This document shows positions 16,833 to 25,342 of a DNA stretch of 64,000 nt, piece by piece. Source of the stretch: Acuticoccus sp. I52.16.1 (GTDB lineage Bacteria > Pseudomonadota > Alphaproteobacteria > Rhizobiales > Amorphaceae); assembly GCF_022865125.1 (NCBI RefSeq), contig NZ_CP094828.1, positions 2,294,001 through 2,358,000 on the forward strand, read 5' to 3'. Below the pieces are notes generated by a model that had not been told where the DNA came from, ran no database searches, and saw nothing but the letters and a program-made list of their open reading frames with translations. Each line of letters starts with the position of its first letter. The first letter of the stretch is position 1. The position numbers and the translations under genes were made by a program.

Positions 16833-18163
16833 TCCAGGCTCTCGGTCCGCTCGGTGTCGGCGGTGTCGCCCTCGCCGGTCTCGTCCTCCTTCTTGTCGTG
16901 CGTGTGCCGGTCGCGATCGCGCTGGCCGCGGTCGGCGGCGTGGGCCTCTGGGCCATTCGCAACGAGACGGTAGCCACCAAGACGCTGTCTGCCACCGCTT
17001 TCACGGCCACCAGCAGCATCGACCTGGTCGCGGTCCCGCTCTTCATCGCGATGGGGATGCTTGCGGTGAAGGCCGGGATCGCGACCGGTCTCTACGCGGC
17101 GGCGGCGCGCTGGCTCAGTCGGCTCCCCGCCGGGCTGGGCCTCGCTACGATTGTCGCCTGCGGCTTCTTCGCGGCCGTCACAGGGTCGAGCGTGGCGACC
17201 GCCGCGAGCATCGGACGGTTCGCGATCGCCGAGATGCGCCGCTACGGTTATGCCAACGACTTCTGCGCGGGGATCGTCGGCACCGCCGGGACGCTCGGGA
17301 TCCTGATCCCACCGTCCATCGTGCTCGTGCTCTACGGGATCGTCGCCGGCGAATCGATTGGCGCACTGCTGATCGCAGGCATCGTGCCGGGCCTCCTCTC
17401 GCTCGTGATGATGATGACGGCCGCGATGTTGCGCGTGGTCATCGATCCCGCCGTCGCGCCCCGCCGGGCAGCGGCCGATGTCGAGAGCGGCACCCTCGCG
17501 ACGGCGGTCAGCGGGGTGGGGAAGACGGGCGTCCTTTTCCTGGTGGCGGTCGGCAGCATCTATGCCGGCATCGCCACCCCGTCCGAAGCCGCGGCCCTCG
17601 GCGCCGTCGTCGCCTTCGTCTTCGCTCTGGCGGAGGCGCGGAAGGCCTGGGGGCCGGGTCTCGCCGGGATCGTGGAGGCGTTCAAGGAGACGGCCTCGCT
17701 GACCTCGATGACCTTCTTCATCGTCGTCGGGGCCTCGATCTTCACCGCCTTTCTCTCACTGGCGGGCGTGCCGCGAGTTCTGTCCGAGTTCGTGCTCGCC
17801 CTCGATGCTCCGGCGTGGCTGGTGATGGTCGCGATCCTCGCGATCTACCTGCCGCTCGGCATGTTCCTGGACGGGATCTCGATCCTATTGATCACCACGC
17901 CGCTGGTCTATCCACTCGTCACAAATCTCGGTTACGACGGCGTCTGGTTCGGCGTGATGCTCGTGAAGATGATCGAGATCGGCCTCATCACGCCCCCCGT
18001 CGGGATCAACGCGTTTGTCATCTCCGGGCGAGCGACCGGCGTGCGTGTCGAAGAGGCATTTCGCGGTCTCGCCTGGTTCATCCCGTTCGAACTCGCCACC
18101 GTTGCGATCCTGTTCGCCTTTCCGGATCTCGTGACCTTCCTGCCCAGGAGCATGGGCCAATGA
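16829..18163 (+). CDS. TRAP transporter large permease DctM (system 1)
   Basis: This 444-residue permease has about 12 membrane segments and carries out Na+-driven uptake with DctQ and DctP. Hallmarks are 'VPLFIAMGMLAVKAGIA', 'GFFAAVTGSSVATAASIGRFAIAEMRRYGY', 'GTLGILIPPSIVLVLYGI', 'YAGIATPSEAAALG' and the C-terminal 'GLITPPVGINAFVISGRA'. It starts four bases before the dctQ stop and overlaps the following M24 gene by four bases, so import and breakdown are made together. Confidence 0.94.
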   Translation: MIQALGPLGVGGVALAGLVLLLVVRVPVAIALAAVGGVGLWAIRNETVATKTLSATAFTATSSIDLVAVPLFIAMGMLAVKAGIATGLYAAAARWLSRLPAGLGLATIVACGFFAAVTGSSVATAASIGRFAIAEMRRYGYANDFCAGIVGTAGTLGILIPPSIVLVLYGIVAGESIGALLIAGIVPGLLSLVMMMTAAMLRVVIDPAVAPRRAAADVESGTLATAVSGVGKTGVLFLVAVGSIYAGIATPSEAAALGAVVAFVFALAEARKAWGPGLAGIVEAFKETASLTSMTFFIVVGASIFTAFLSLAGVPRVLSEFVLALDAPAWLVMVAILAIYLPLGMFLDGISILLITTPLVYPLVTNLGYDGVWFGVMLVKMIEIGLITPPVGINAFVISGRATGVRVEEAFRGLAWFIPFELATVAILFAFPDLVTFLPRSMGQ

Positions 18164-19356
18164 GCCTTCCCACGCGCCGCCCCGCCCTCGATCGCCCGAC
18201 ACTCGAGCGCCGCCTTGCCGCGATCCGCGAGCGTATGGCCGACGCCGAGATCGACTGTCTCGTCGTCGTCGGCCGCGGCAACATCGCCGAGTTCGGCGCC
18301 CAGCATTACCTCTCCGGCTACACCCCGGTACTGCGTAACGCGGCCACCATCGTCGCTCTGTCGGGCGAGCCGATCCTGGCCGTGACCACGCCGTCCGACA
18401 TCGCCCTCAGTGCGGGTCGGACCCCACTGCGCGACGTCCGGGTCGCAGCCTTCGGATCGGCACCCAACAGCCTCGCCGCATTGATCGCGGCCATGGCCGG
18501 GGAGGGGACCGTCGGTGTGGTCGGGCTGGAAGATGTCGTCCCCGCGGCAGAGTTCGCGCGCTGGGTGGCCGCCGCTCCGGCTGCCACCTTCGTCGACGGA
18601 GCCGATGTGCTGATGCCGATCAAGATGGTGAAGAGCGCCGACGACATCGTCGCGATGCAACACGCGGGACGGACTGCGGACGAGGCCTTCGAGGTCTTCA
18701 CGGCATCGCTCCGAGACGGCAAGACGCTCGCCGCCGCGGCCGGAGATGCCGAGGCGGCGCTGCGCGCCTCGGGCGCACACGAAATTCTCGTCTATGCCAG
18801 CCCGGGGCCGCATTTCCTGCATCGGCCCGACGGAGTGCCGCCGCGGGATGGTGATCTTCTCACGGTGTTCGTCGAGTTTTCCGATCCGGACGGATACTGG
18901 GTCGAACTTGCCCGACTGGTGACGGTCGGAACGCTCGGACCCGACCAGATCGCCGTCGCCGCGGCGGCTGTCGAAGCGATCGAAGTGGCCGGCGCCGCTC
19001 TGCGCCCTGGCCGCGCGGCCTCCGAGGCCTTCGCCGACATTGCGGCGGTACTGCGTCGCCACGGCGTCACCTCCGGCCTCTGGGCCGGTCACGGCGTCGG
19101 CATCGACCATGATCTCCCGGTCATCGGCGGGGATGACCCGACGCCGCTCGCCGCCGGTATGGTCGTCGCCCTCCACCCGCACATCGTCACGGCCGACGGC
19201 GGCGTAGGCGCCTGCCTCTGCGACACCTTCGTCATCGGTGAAGAGGGGACCACGCCGCTCTCCCGTCTGCCGCGAACGCCGGTCGCACTCGCCGTCCCTC
19301 CCGCCGCACCGACTGCCGGTGCTGCGCAAATTCCTTCCCCTGTCCGCCAGCCTTGA
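18160..19356 (+). CDS. M24 (creatinase/Xaa-Pro peptidase-like) family protein with altered metal site, copy 1
   Basis: This 398-residue protein has a creatinase N-terminal domain and a pita-bread M24 domain. The five usual metal ligands (D, D, H, E, E) are changed. The first aspartate block reads 'VFVEFSDPDGYWVELAR' (E and E), the histidine is kept in 'GHGVG', the usual EPG glutamate is a histidine in 'VVALHPHI', and the last one lies in 'LCDTF'. The same pattern occurs in the second M24 gene at 22267. This argues against an ordinary aminopeptidase P and for a small-molecule amidohydrolase-type role, as in creatinase or ectoine hydrolase. It directly follows and overlaps a TRAP transporter, which probably imports its substrate. 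Confidence 0.8.
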   Translation: MSLPTRRPALDRPTLERRLAAIRERMADAEIDCLVVVGRGNIAEFGAQHYLSGYTPVLRNAATIVALSGEPILAVTTPSDIALSAGRTPLRDVRVAAFGSAPNSLAALIAAMAGEGTVGVVGLEDVVPAAEFARWVAAAPAATFVDGADVLMPIKMVKSADDIVAMQHAGRTADEAFEVFTASLRDGKTLAAAAGDAEAALRASGAHEILVYASPGPHFLHRPDGVPPRDGDLLTVFVEFSDPDGYWVELARLVTVGTLGPDQIAVAAAAVEAIEVAGAALRPGRAASEAFADIAAVLRRHGVTSGLWAGHGVGIDHDLPVIGGDDPTPLAAGMVVALHPHIVTADGGVGACLCDTFVIGEEGTTPLSRLPRTPVALAVPPAAPTAGAAQIPSPVRQP

Positions 19357-19363
19357 GGACTCT

Positions 19364-20380
19364 ATGACACCCTTCTGGACCCGCCTCGCCGCCGCCGCGG
19401 CAATCGCTTCCCTTGCCGGGACCGCCGTCGCGCAGGAGTGCGCCGACACCCAGATCCGGCTGAGCTACGGCTCACCGATCGCCTCCGACTGGACCAAGTG
19501 GGTCGAGGCCTTCAAGGCCGAAGTCGAGGACAAGAGCGAAGGCCGGATCAGCATCCGTGCCTACTCGGACCGGCAGCTCTTTTCTGGCAGCCCGAAGGCC
19601 GAGATCGACGGTGTGCTCGACGGTATCGCCGATGCGACGTTGACGTCGACGCTTCTCGTCGCGCTGTTCCTCGACAACCGGTTCGATCTCATCAACATGC
19701 CGTTCCTGGTGCCGAGCCACGAGGTGGCCGCACGCGTCGTCGACGGAGAGATCGGCACGATCATGGAAGGCTGGGCGCGCGAGAAGGGGCTGGAGCCGAT
19801 CGGTTGGGGCGTCAACGGCTTCCGCCAGCTGACGAACAAGTCCAAAAAGGTGAAGACGCCGGCCGATATGAAAGGCATGAAGATCCGCGTTGCGGGATCG
19901 AAGCTTTTCATCCGGGCGGTCGGCCTCCTCGGCGCAGATCCGATCACGATGAGCTTCAGCGAACTCTATCCGGCCCTGCAACAAGGCGTTGTCGAGGGTC
20001 AAGAAAATCCGCTGTCTGAAATCGAAACGTCAAGCTTCTACAACGTTCAGGACTATGTCGCGATCTGGAACTACGTCTATGATCCGCTGATCCTGTTGAT
20101 GAACGAAGCCACTTTCGCCGGCATGTGTGAGGGCGATCAGCAGATCCTGCGCGATGCGGCCGTCGTCGCACGCGACACCCAGCGCGCCATCGCCGTCGAG
20201 GCCGACAAGACGATGCCGGAGCTTCTGCGGACCGAGCGAGGCATGACCGTGACGCCGTTCGAAGAGGTGGACTTCGAAGCATTCAGGGAGATCGTCTATC
20301 CGACGATCCGCAAGGAGTGGGCGCCGATCGTCGGGGAGGAGAACCTCGAGAAGCTCGAGGCCGCCGTTGCAGCCGAATAA
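19364..20380 (+). CDS. TRAP transporter substrate-binding protein DctP (system 2)
   Basis: This 338-residue receptor has a cleavable signal peptide (MTPFWTRLAAAAAIASLAGT, then AVAQE). 'FKAEVEDKSEGRISIRAYSDRQLF', 'MKGMKIRVAGSKLFIRAVGLLGADPITMSFSELYPALQQGVVEGQENPL' is the classical DctP core with the carboxylate-binding arginine in KIRV and the 'GVVEGQENP' motif. It begins 7 bp after the first M24 gene, with a GAGGA ribosome site. It differs clearly in sequence from system 1, so the two receptors likely bind different ligands. Confidence 0.93.
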   Translation: MTPFWTRLAAAAAIASLAGTAVAQECADTQIRLSYGSPIASDWTKWVEAFKAEVEDKSEGRISIRAYSDRQLFSGSPKAEIDGVLDGIADATLTSTLLVALFLDNRFDLINMPFLVPSHEVAARVVDGEIGTIMEGWAREKGLEPIGWGVNGFRQLTNKSKKVKTPADMKGMKIRVAGSKLFIRAVGLLGADPITMSFSELYPALQQGVVEGQENPLSEIETSSFYNVQDYVAIWNYVYDPLILLMNEATFAGMCEGDQQILRDAAVVARDTQRAIAVEADKTMPELLRTERGMTVTPFEEVDFEAFREIVYPTIRKEWAPIVGEENLEKLEAAVAAE

Positions 20381-20912
20381 GTCCTCGGTCGGCCCTTCAA
20401 ACGGGAGCGGTACGCCGCCGCTCCCGTCCACGATCGACGAGGGCGGCCGCGTGGATGACGGCGGATTTGCTCCGGAGGATTGGCTGCTCTTCGCGCTGCT
20501 GTCCGGAATCGTGGGGCTGTCTGCCGCTTCTGTCGTGGCGCGCTACGCCCTGCCGGGTGTCAACATCGCCTACCTCGACATCCTCTTGCCGGATCTCTTC
20601 GTGTGGCTCGCCCTCGTTGCAGCGGCCGCCGGCGTACGCCACGGCGCGCACCTCGGCCTGACGCTCTTGCACGATTGTGCTCCGCCCGTCTTCAAGCGAC
20701 TGCTCGACTGGTTCTACGTCCTCGCCGGCATCCTCTTCTTCGGCGTTGTGCTCTGGACCGGGTGGGAACTGACCGCTGCACAGATGCGTCGCGGCACGAT
20801 GTCGGCATTCGGTTACCCGGCGTGGATCGTCACGGCGGCGCTGCCGGTGGCTTCGGCGATCGCTCTGGCACGCTTCCTCGGCGTCATGCGTAAGCTCCTC
20901 AAAGCATCATGA
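20367..20912 (+). CDS. TRAP transporter small permease DctQ (system 2)
   Basis: This is a four-helix small permease of up to 181 residues. The start is uncertain. A TTG at 20367 with GAGG six bases upstream overlaps the dctP end. A GTG at 20451 would give a 153-residue protein without the polar 28-residue leader. 'VNIAYLDILLPDLFVWLALVAAAAGVRHGAHLGLTLLHDC' occupies the conserved second-helix region. The stop overlaps the DctM start (ATGA). Confidence 0.85.
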   Translation: MQPNKSSVGPSNGSGTPPLPSTIDEGGRVDDGGFAPEDWLLFALLSGIVGLSAASVVARYALPGVNIAYLDILLPDLFVWLALVAAAAGVRHGAHLGLTLLHDCAPPVFKRLLDWFYVLAGILFFGVVLWTGWELTAAQMRRGTMSAFGYPAWIVTAALPVASAIALARFLGVMRKLLKAS

Positions 20913-22255
20913 GCGTCGTCGCCGTTGCTCTCCTGGGCGGGTTCTTCGTGACCCTGGTCCTGGGGCTCCCGATCTACCTGGCCCTCGGTGCCACGTCGAT
21001 CGCCGCGATCATCCTGCTCGACCTCGAACCGCTGCGCGTGGTCGCGAGCACGGTTTCATCGAGCATCAACTCGTTCAGTCTCATCGCGATCCCAGTCTTC
21101 GTGCTGGCCGGCAACATCCTTGCGGACTCGCAGATCGGCAGCCGGCTCATCGAACTCGCCCTCGCGATCGTGGGGCGGCTTCGCGCCGGTCTTGCCTTCG
21201 TCACCGTCGGCGTCGGCCTCTTCTTCGCGGGCATCTCCGGCTCCGGCCCGGCGGATACGGCGGCGTTGGGGGCACCGCTGATTCCGGCGATGGAGAAACG
21301 CGGCTACAGTCGGGCCTTCGCCAGCGCTCTCGTTGCGGCGACGGGGGCACTCGGCCTCGTCTTCCCGCCATCGCTCGGTTTTATCATCTACGGCGTCGTC
21401 GCGCGTGTTTCGGTCAGCAAGCTGTTCGTGGCGGGCGTCCTGCCGGGGATCCTCCTGGCGTTGGCGCTCGCGGTCGTCGCCTACGTCAAGGCGCGCCGCA
21501 ACGGGTGGGATCAAGGCGACGCGCCGGCGGCCGGCGTCGATGGCGGGGATTCGGTTGCAACCGCGCCGAACGAACTTGCATGCGGCTATGTTCGCAACGT
21601 CGCCCGCGCCTTCGGCCGCGCCTTCTGGGGATTGCTCGCACCGGTGATCATACTCGGCGGCCTCTATGGTGGGGTTTTCACGCCGGGTGAAGTGGCGACC
21701 GCCGTCGTCATCTATGCGCTGTTCGTCGCTGTCGTCGTGTACCGCGACCTGTCGGTTCGGGACGTCGCACGGATCATAATTCGGTCGGCCCGCACCACGG
21801 GCGTGATCATGATCATCGTCGCCTCCGCCTCGGTGTTCTCCTTCCTCCTCAACACGCAAGGCATCGCGGCGGCCTTCGGCGGCATGCTGTCGACGCTGTC
21901 GGACAATCCGCTCCTCTTCCTTCTGGCGGTGAACGTCATCGTCCTTGTCGCCGGCTGCGTGATCGACGGGATCTCCATTACCTACATCTTCGCGCCGATC
22001 ATGCTGCCGATCGCGATACGCCTCGGGGTCGACCCGACACATTTCGGCGTGATCCTGCTCGTGAACATCGCGATCGGCCAGACGACGCCGCCGGTCGGTG
22101 TGAACCTCTTCGTCGCGTGCGCGGTCGGCAGGGTGTCGCTGGCGCAAATCTCGCGGCAAATGCCGGTGATCTTCGTCGCGCAGCTCGTCACGCTCGCACT
22201 CGTGACGCTGGTCCCCGGCCTATCGCTCTGGTTGCCGCGAATGTTCGGCCTTTAA
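20909..22255 (+). CDS. TRAP transporter large permease DctM (system 2)
   Basis: This 448-residue permease has the full set of DctM motifs: 'FSLIAIPVFVLAGNILADSQIGSRLI', 'GLFFAGISGSGPADTAALGAPLIPAMEKRGYSRAFASALVAATGALGLVFPPSLGFIIYGV', 'GVFTPGEVATAVVIYAL' and 'GQTTPPVGVNLFVACAV'. It overlaps dctQ by four bases and is followed after 11 bp by the second M24 gene. The order dctPQM-M24 is therefore repeated twice in succession. Confidence 0.94.
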   Translation: MSVVAVALLGGFFVTLVLGLPIYLALGATSIAAIILLDLEPLRVVASTVSSSINSFSLIAIPVFVLAGNILADSQIGSRLIELALAIVGRLRAGLAFVTVGVGLFFAGISGSGPADTAALGAPLIPAMEKRGYSRAFASALVAATGALGLVFPPSLGFIIYGVVARVSVSKLFVAGVLPGILLALALAVVAYVKARRNGWDQGDAPAAGVDGGDSVATAPNELACGYVRNVARAFGRAFWGLLAPVIILGGLYGGVFTPGEVATAVVIYALFVAVVVYRDLSVRDVARIIIRSARTTGVIMIIVASASVFSFLLNTQGIAAAFGGMLSTLSDNPLLFLLAVNVIVLVAGCVIDGISITYIFAPIMLPIAIRLGVDPTHFGVILLVNIAIGQTTPPVGVNLFVACAVGRVSLAQISRQMPVIFVAQLVTLALVTLVPGLSLWLPRMFGL

Positions 22256-22266
22256 AGGAATCCGCG

Positions 22267-23397
22267 ATGATGGATTATGCCAGCCACGCCGAGCGCGACC
22301 GCCGCTGGGCCGCGCTTCGGGTCGCGATGCGGGAGGATGGGCTCGACGCTCTCGTCGTGGCCGGATCGGACTTCCGCGGGCAGAAGGGTGGCCTGCGCTA
22401 CGTCACCGACATGCAGCCTTTCCACCGCTTCGGTTATGCGGTGCTGCCTGTGGAGGGGGACCCCGTCGCCGTCCTGCACCCCGTCCTCGCCTACGACACG
22501 CTGAGCGACTGGGTGAGCGACAAGCGGTTCTCTCCGACCCCGGGGTCGACGCTGGCTCAGGTCATCGCCGCATTTCCGCGTCATCACCGGGTCGGCCTCG
22601 TTGCGATGGATCAGGCCATGCGCGTCAGCGACCATGCCGCGTTGGTCGAAGCGCTGCCGATGACCCGGTTCGTCTCCGCGGACGCGATGTTCGAGCGGGT
22701 GCGCCGCTTCAAGAGCCCCGCCGAACTCGTCGGCGTTGCGGAGGCTGCCACCATCGCCGACGCCTGCTTTGCGCGACTTCTCGACATCGCGCGTCCGGGG
22801 CGAACCCATCTCGACGTTCACGCCGAAATGTTGCGGACGGCGACCGCGCTGGGCGCCGTCGAGACGCTTTTCCTGACGATGTACTCGGAGAAGGGGCCGG
22901 GTGGCGCCGTGCCGCGGATCACAGCGCCGGCCGCGCGTGAGATCGCACCGGACGCGCCCTTCTGCTTCTCTCTGGAGTTGACCGGCCCATCGGGACATTG
23001 GGTCGAGTTCTGCCGCATCGTCGGCTTTTCCGGCGCTTCGGCCGGCGAGATGGCCGAGCTTTGCGAGGCGAGCACGACAGCGGGCCTCAGGGCGCTCTGC
23101 CCCGGCACGGTCGGGCGCGAGGTGCAGCGCGCACTGGAGGAGGGGGTCGATCCCGCCTTCGAGGTGTGCCCTGCGTCCGGCCACGCCATCGGCCAGGACG
23201 TGATCGAGCAGCCGATGATCGTCCGGGGCGATCCGGGTGAGCAAACCTTCGAGCCGGGGATGGTCGTCGCGCTTCACCCGATGATTCATTCGAAGCTTGC
23301 CGGACCGCTCGGTTACGTCGCCGATACCTTCGTCATGGAAGCCGAGCGGCCACGGCAACTGTCCCGCTTCCCCCGCCAGGCCTTCATGGCCCTATGA
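22267..23397 (+). CDS. M24 (creatinase-like) family protein with altered metal site, copy 2
   Basis: This 376-residue protein is paralogous to the gene at 18160. The metal-site positions read 'FSLELTGPSGHWVEFCR' (E, E), 'SGHAIG' (H), 'VVALHPMI' (H in place of E) and 'VADTFVM' (D in place of E). The shared pattern shows that these are inherited, functional substitutions and not random loss. The N-terminal domain is creatinase-like ('LDALVVAGSDFRGQKGGLRYVTDM'). The ribosome site AAAGGA precedes the ATG at 22267 (another ATG follows at 22270). It probably hydrolyses a C-N bond in a compound brought in by TRAP system 2. The substrate is unknown. Confidence 0.8.
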   Translation: MMDYASHAERDRRWAALRVAMREDGLDALVVAGSDFRGQKGGLRYVTDMQPFHRFGYAVLPVEGDPVAVLHPVLAYDTLSDWVSDKRFSPTPGSTLAQVIAAFPRHHRVGLVAMDQAMRVSDHAALVEALPMTRFVSADAMFERVRRFKSPAELVGVAEAATIADACFARLLDIARPGRTHLDVHAEMLRTATALGAVETLFLTMYSEKGPGGAVPRITAPAAREIAPDAPFCFSLELTGPSGHWVEFCRIVGFSGASAGEMAELCEASTTAGLRALCPGTVGREVQRALEEGVDPAFEVCPASGHAIGQDVIEQPMIVRGDPGEQTFEPGMVVALHPMIHSKLAGPLGYVADTFVMEAERPRQLSRFPRQAFMAL

Positions 23398-23408
23398 GGA
23401 CCAAGTTC

Positions 23409-24158
23409 ATGAAACCACAGGACTGGACCGGCGCGACGGCGCTCGTGACCGGCGCGTCCAGCGGGATCGGCGCGGCCATAGTCCGGGCACTCGCGGGGAT
23501 CGGGCTAACGGTCGTCGGGGTCGGTCGCGACGGCGCAGCGCTCGATGCCCTCGGCGGCGAATGTGGGATGATTCCCATCGCCTGTGACATCAGGGACCGG
23601 GAGCGAATGGCCGCCGAACTGGCGCCCTATGCGGTCGACGTCCTCGTCAACAACGCGGGTGTGATCCCGTCCCACAGCAAGGTTCAGGATCAGCCCGTCC
23701 CGGACATCGACGCAATGATCGACGTCAATTTCCGCGCGGCGGTGCTCCTGACGCAGCATTGCCTCGCGGGTATGCTGGAACGCCGGCGTGGACACATCGC
23801 CTTCATCGGCTCCAGCGCGGGCTTTGTCCCGCACGGCCAACTCGCAGTGTATGGGGCTACGAAAGCCGGCGTGTCGCTCTTCGCCCAGGCGCTGCGATGC
23901 GATCTACTCGGCACGAACGTGCGTGTCACTGAGATCGCGCCGGGGCGCGTCGCGACCCGCCTCTATCGCGACGCGATGGACATGGAGGCGGCGCGCCGAA
24001 CCTTCTACGAGGCCTACGAGCCGCTTCTCCCGGACGACGTGGCCGCAACACTGGTCGCGGCGCTGACCATGCCGGCGCACGTCGACCTGTCTCGGATTGA
24101 CATTTTCCCGACGACGCAGGCGGTCGGTGGCTCTCAGATCGTCAGTCCGGATGTGTAG
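23409..24158 (+). CDS. SDR family oxidoreductase, last gene of the 12-gene run
   Basis: This classical SDR of 249 residues has TGASSGIG at 14-21, NNAG at 81-84, S135, Y148 and K152 (YGATK). 'VGVGRDGAALDAL' after beta-2 has an arginine and suggests NADP(H). The start ATG at 23409 has GAGGA eight bases upstream. An earlier ATG at 23394 overlaps the M24 stop (ATGA) and is also possible. It is the last gene in the collinear run and could oxidise an alcohol produced from the imported compound. Confidence 0.86.
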   Translation: MKPQDWTGATALVTGASSGIGAAIVRALAGIGLTVVGVGRDGAALDALGGECGMIPIACDIRDRERMAAELAPYAVDVLVNNAGVIPSHSKVQDQPVPDIDAMIDVNFRAAVLLTQHCLAGMLERRRGHIAFIGSSAGFVPHGQLAVYGATKAGVSLFAQALRCDLLGTNVRVTEIAPGRVATRLYRDAMDMEAARRTFYEAYEPLLPDDVAATLVAALTMPAHVDLSRIDIFPTTQAVGGSQIVSPDV

Positions 24159-24199
24159 ACTCGCGTGGAACGAGGGACCCCGTTAGAGGGGAGAGTCGG

Positions 24200-25117
24200 T
24201 TACGGTCCCGGACGCTGCGCGACGGCATGTGCTGCGCCGCCCGCGAACAGCTCGTCCGCGACACGGCGCACGATCTCCTCGACCGCGAGCACCGCAGGGA
24301 GCCGAGTTCCGCGCAGCCTCGCAATGGTGACCTCGCGCGCAAGGCCGGCGATCGGCGCCTGAACGAGGTGTGCGTCGAGCGCCTGGCGCCGGCTCGCAGC
24401 GACGATGGCCGCGACCTCGCCCGTGGCGAGCAGCGCGGGCAGCGCGGTCGGCGCATCGACCTCCACCCTCGGCGCCACGGAAAGACTGCGCGCGGCGGCG
24501 GCCCGCTCGACCAGACGGCGAAGACCATGCCGCGGGCTCGGGAGGGCGAGCGGCAGGGCGAGCGCGGCCTCGATCGTCACCGCGTGATCCGCCACCAACG
24601 TCTGCGAGCCGACGAGGACGAGGTCATCGCGCCAGAACGGCCCCGCGGCGTGGATCGGCAGAATCTCGTCGCGGTAGAGCGATGCGAGATCGAGCGTTCC
24701 CGACGCGAGGCCATCTGCCAGATCGCCGCTTTGCGCACCGACCAGCGTGAGGCCGACATCGGGAAACCGGGCCGCCACCTCGGCGACGGTCGGAGGCGCG
24801 ATCGAGGGTGCCAGGCTCGCGAGAAGCCCCAGCCGCACCCGGCCACGGATCGCGGAAGTCGGCACTTTGATCCCACGCTCGAGCGCACGCAGCGAGGCGA
24901 GCACCTGCTCGGCCCGACGCGACAGTTCGCGTCCCTTTTCGGTCGGATGCATTCCGCGGCCGTCGCGCTCGAAGAGGCGGCACCCGTACTCGGCCTCGAG
25001 CGCGGCGACGTCGGCGGTGAGAGCGGAGGGTACCGTGCCAAGAAGCCGGGCGGCCTTGGTCGCGCTGCCGGTTTCGGCGATGACGATGACGCTGCGCAGA
25101 TGACGGAAGGTCGGCAT
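24200..25117 (-). CDS. LysR family transcriptional regulator (1)
   Basis: This 305-residue LysR-type regulator has the N-terminal winged helix-turn-helix at about residues 1-62 ('FRHLRSVIVIAETGSATKAARLLGTVPSALTADVAALEAEYGCRLFER', with A..L...PSA.T..V..LE...G..LFER). A co-inducer domain follows from about residue 90. It converges on the SDR at the end of the 12-gene run with a gap of only 41 bp. The start at 25117 (MPTFRHL) matches the family N-terminus. Its target is not clear from position. The AT-richer stretch at 25118-25165 probably holds its promoter. Confidence 0.88.
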   Translation of the reverse strand: MPTFRHLRSVIVIAETGSATKAARLLGTVPSALTADVAALEAEYGCRLFERDGRGMHPTEKGRELSRRAEQVLASLRALERGIKVPTSAIRGRVRLGLLASLAPSIAPPTVAEVAARFPDVGLTLVGAQSGDLADGLASGTLDLASLYRDEILPIHAAGPFWRDDLVLVGSQTLVADHAVTIEAALALPLALPSPRHGLRRLVERAAAARSLSVAPRVEVDAPTALPALLATGEVAAIVAASRRQALDAHLVQAPIAGLAREVTIARLRGTRLPAVLAVEEIVRRVADELFAGGAAHAVAQRPGP

Positions 25118-25342
25118 CAAGCCAGCATAACAGACATTACAAATTCTGAAATCTGCTAGTACCCCACCGCGCGTTCCGGGCAGCACCTCTCTGACTTAGG
25201 GTCCGATGATCGAGCCAGGTGGAGGATCGACCTTATCTCCGGCAGCCGGAGGACGGGTCGGCAGAACGCTTCGCCAGCTCCGGGGGAAGCAATGAGCGTA
25301 CGGATGAGATTGCGCCGCGCGAGCGTCGCCGTCGTCGCCCTG

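Noticed and set aside
16789-18163. A longer frame running through the DctM gene into the M24 gene in another phase
   Set aside because: It only becomes real after 18160. Upstream of that it is arginine-rich shadow sequence with no motifs, so no fusion protein is proposed.
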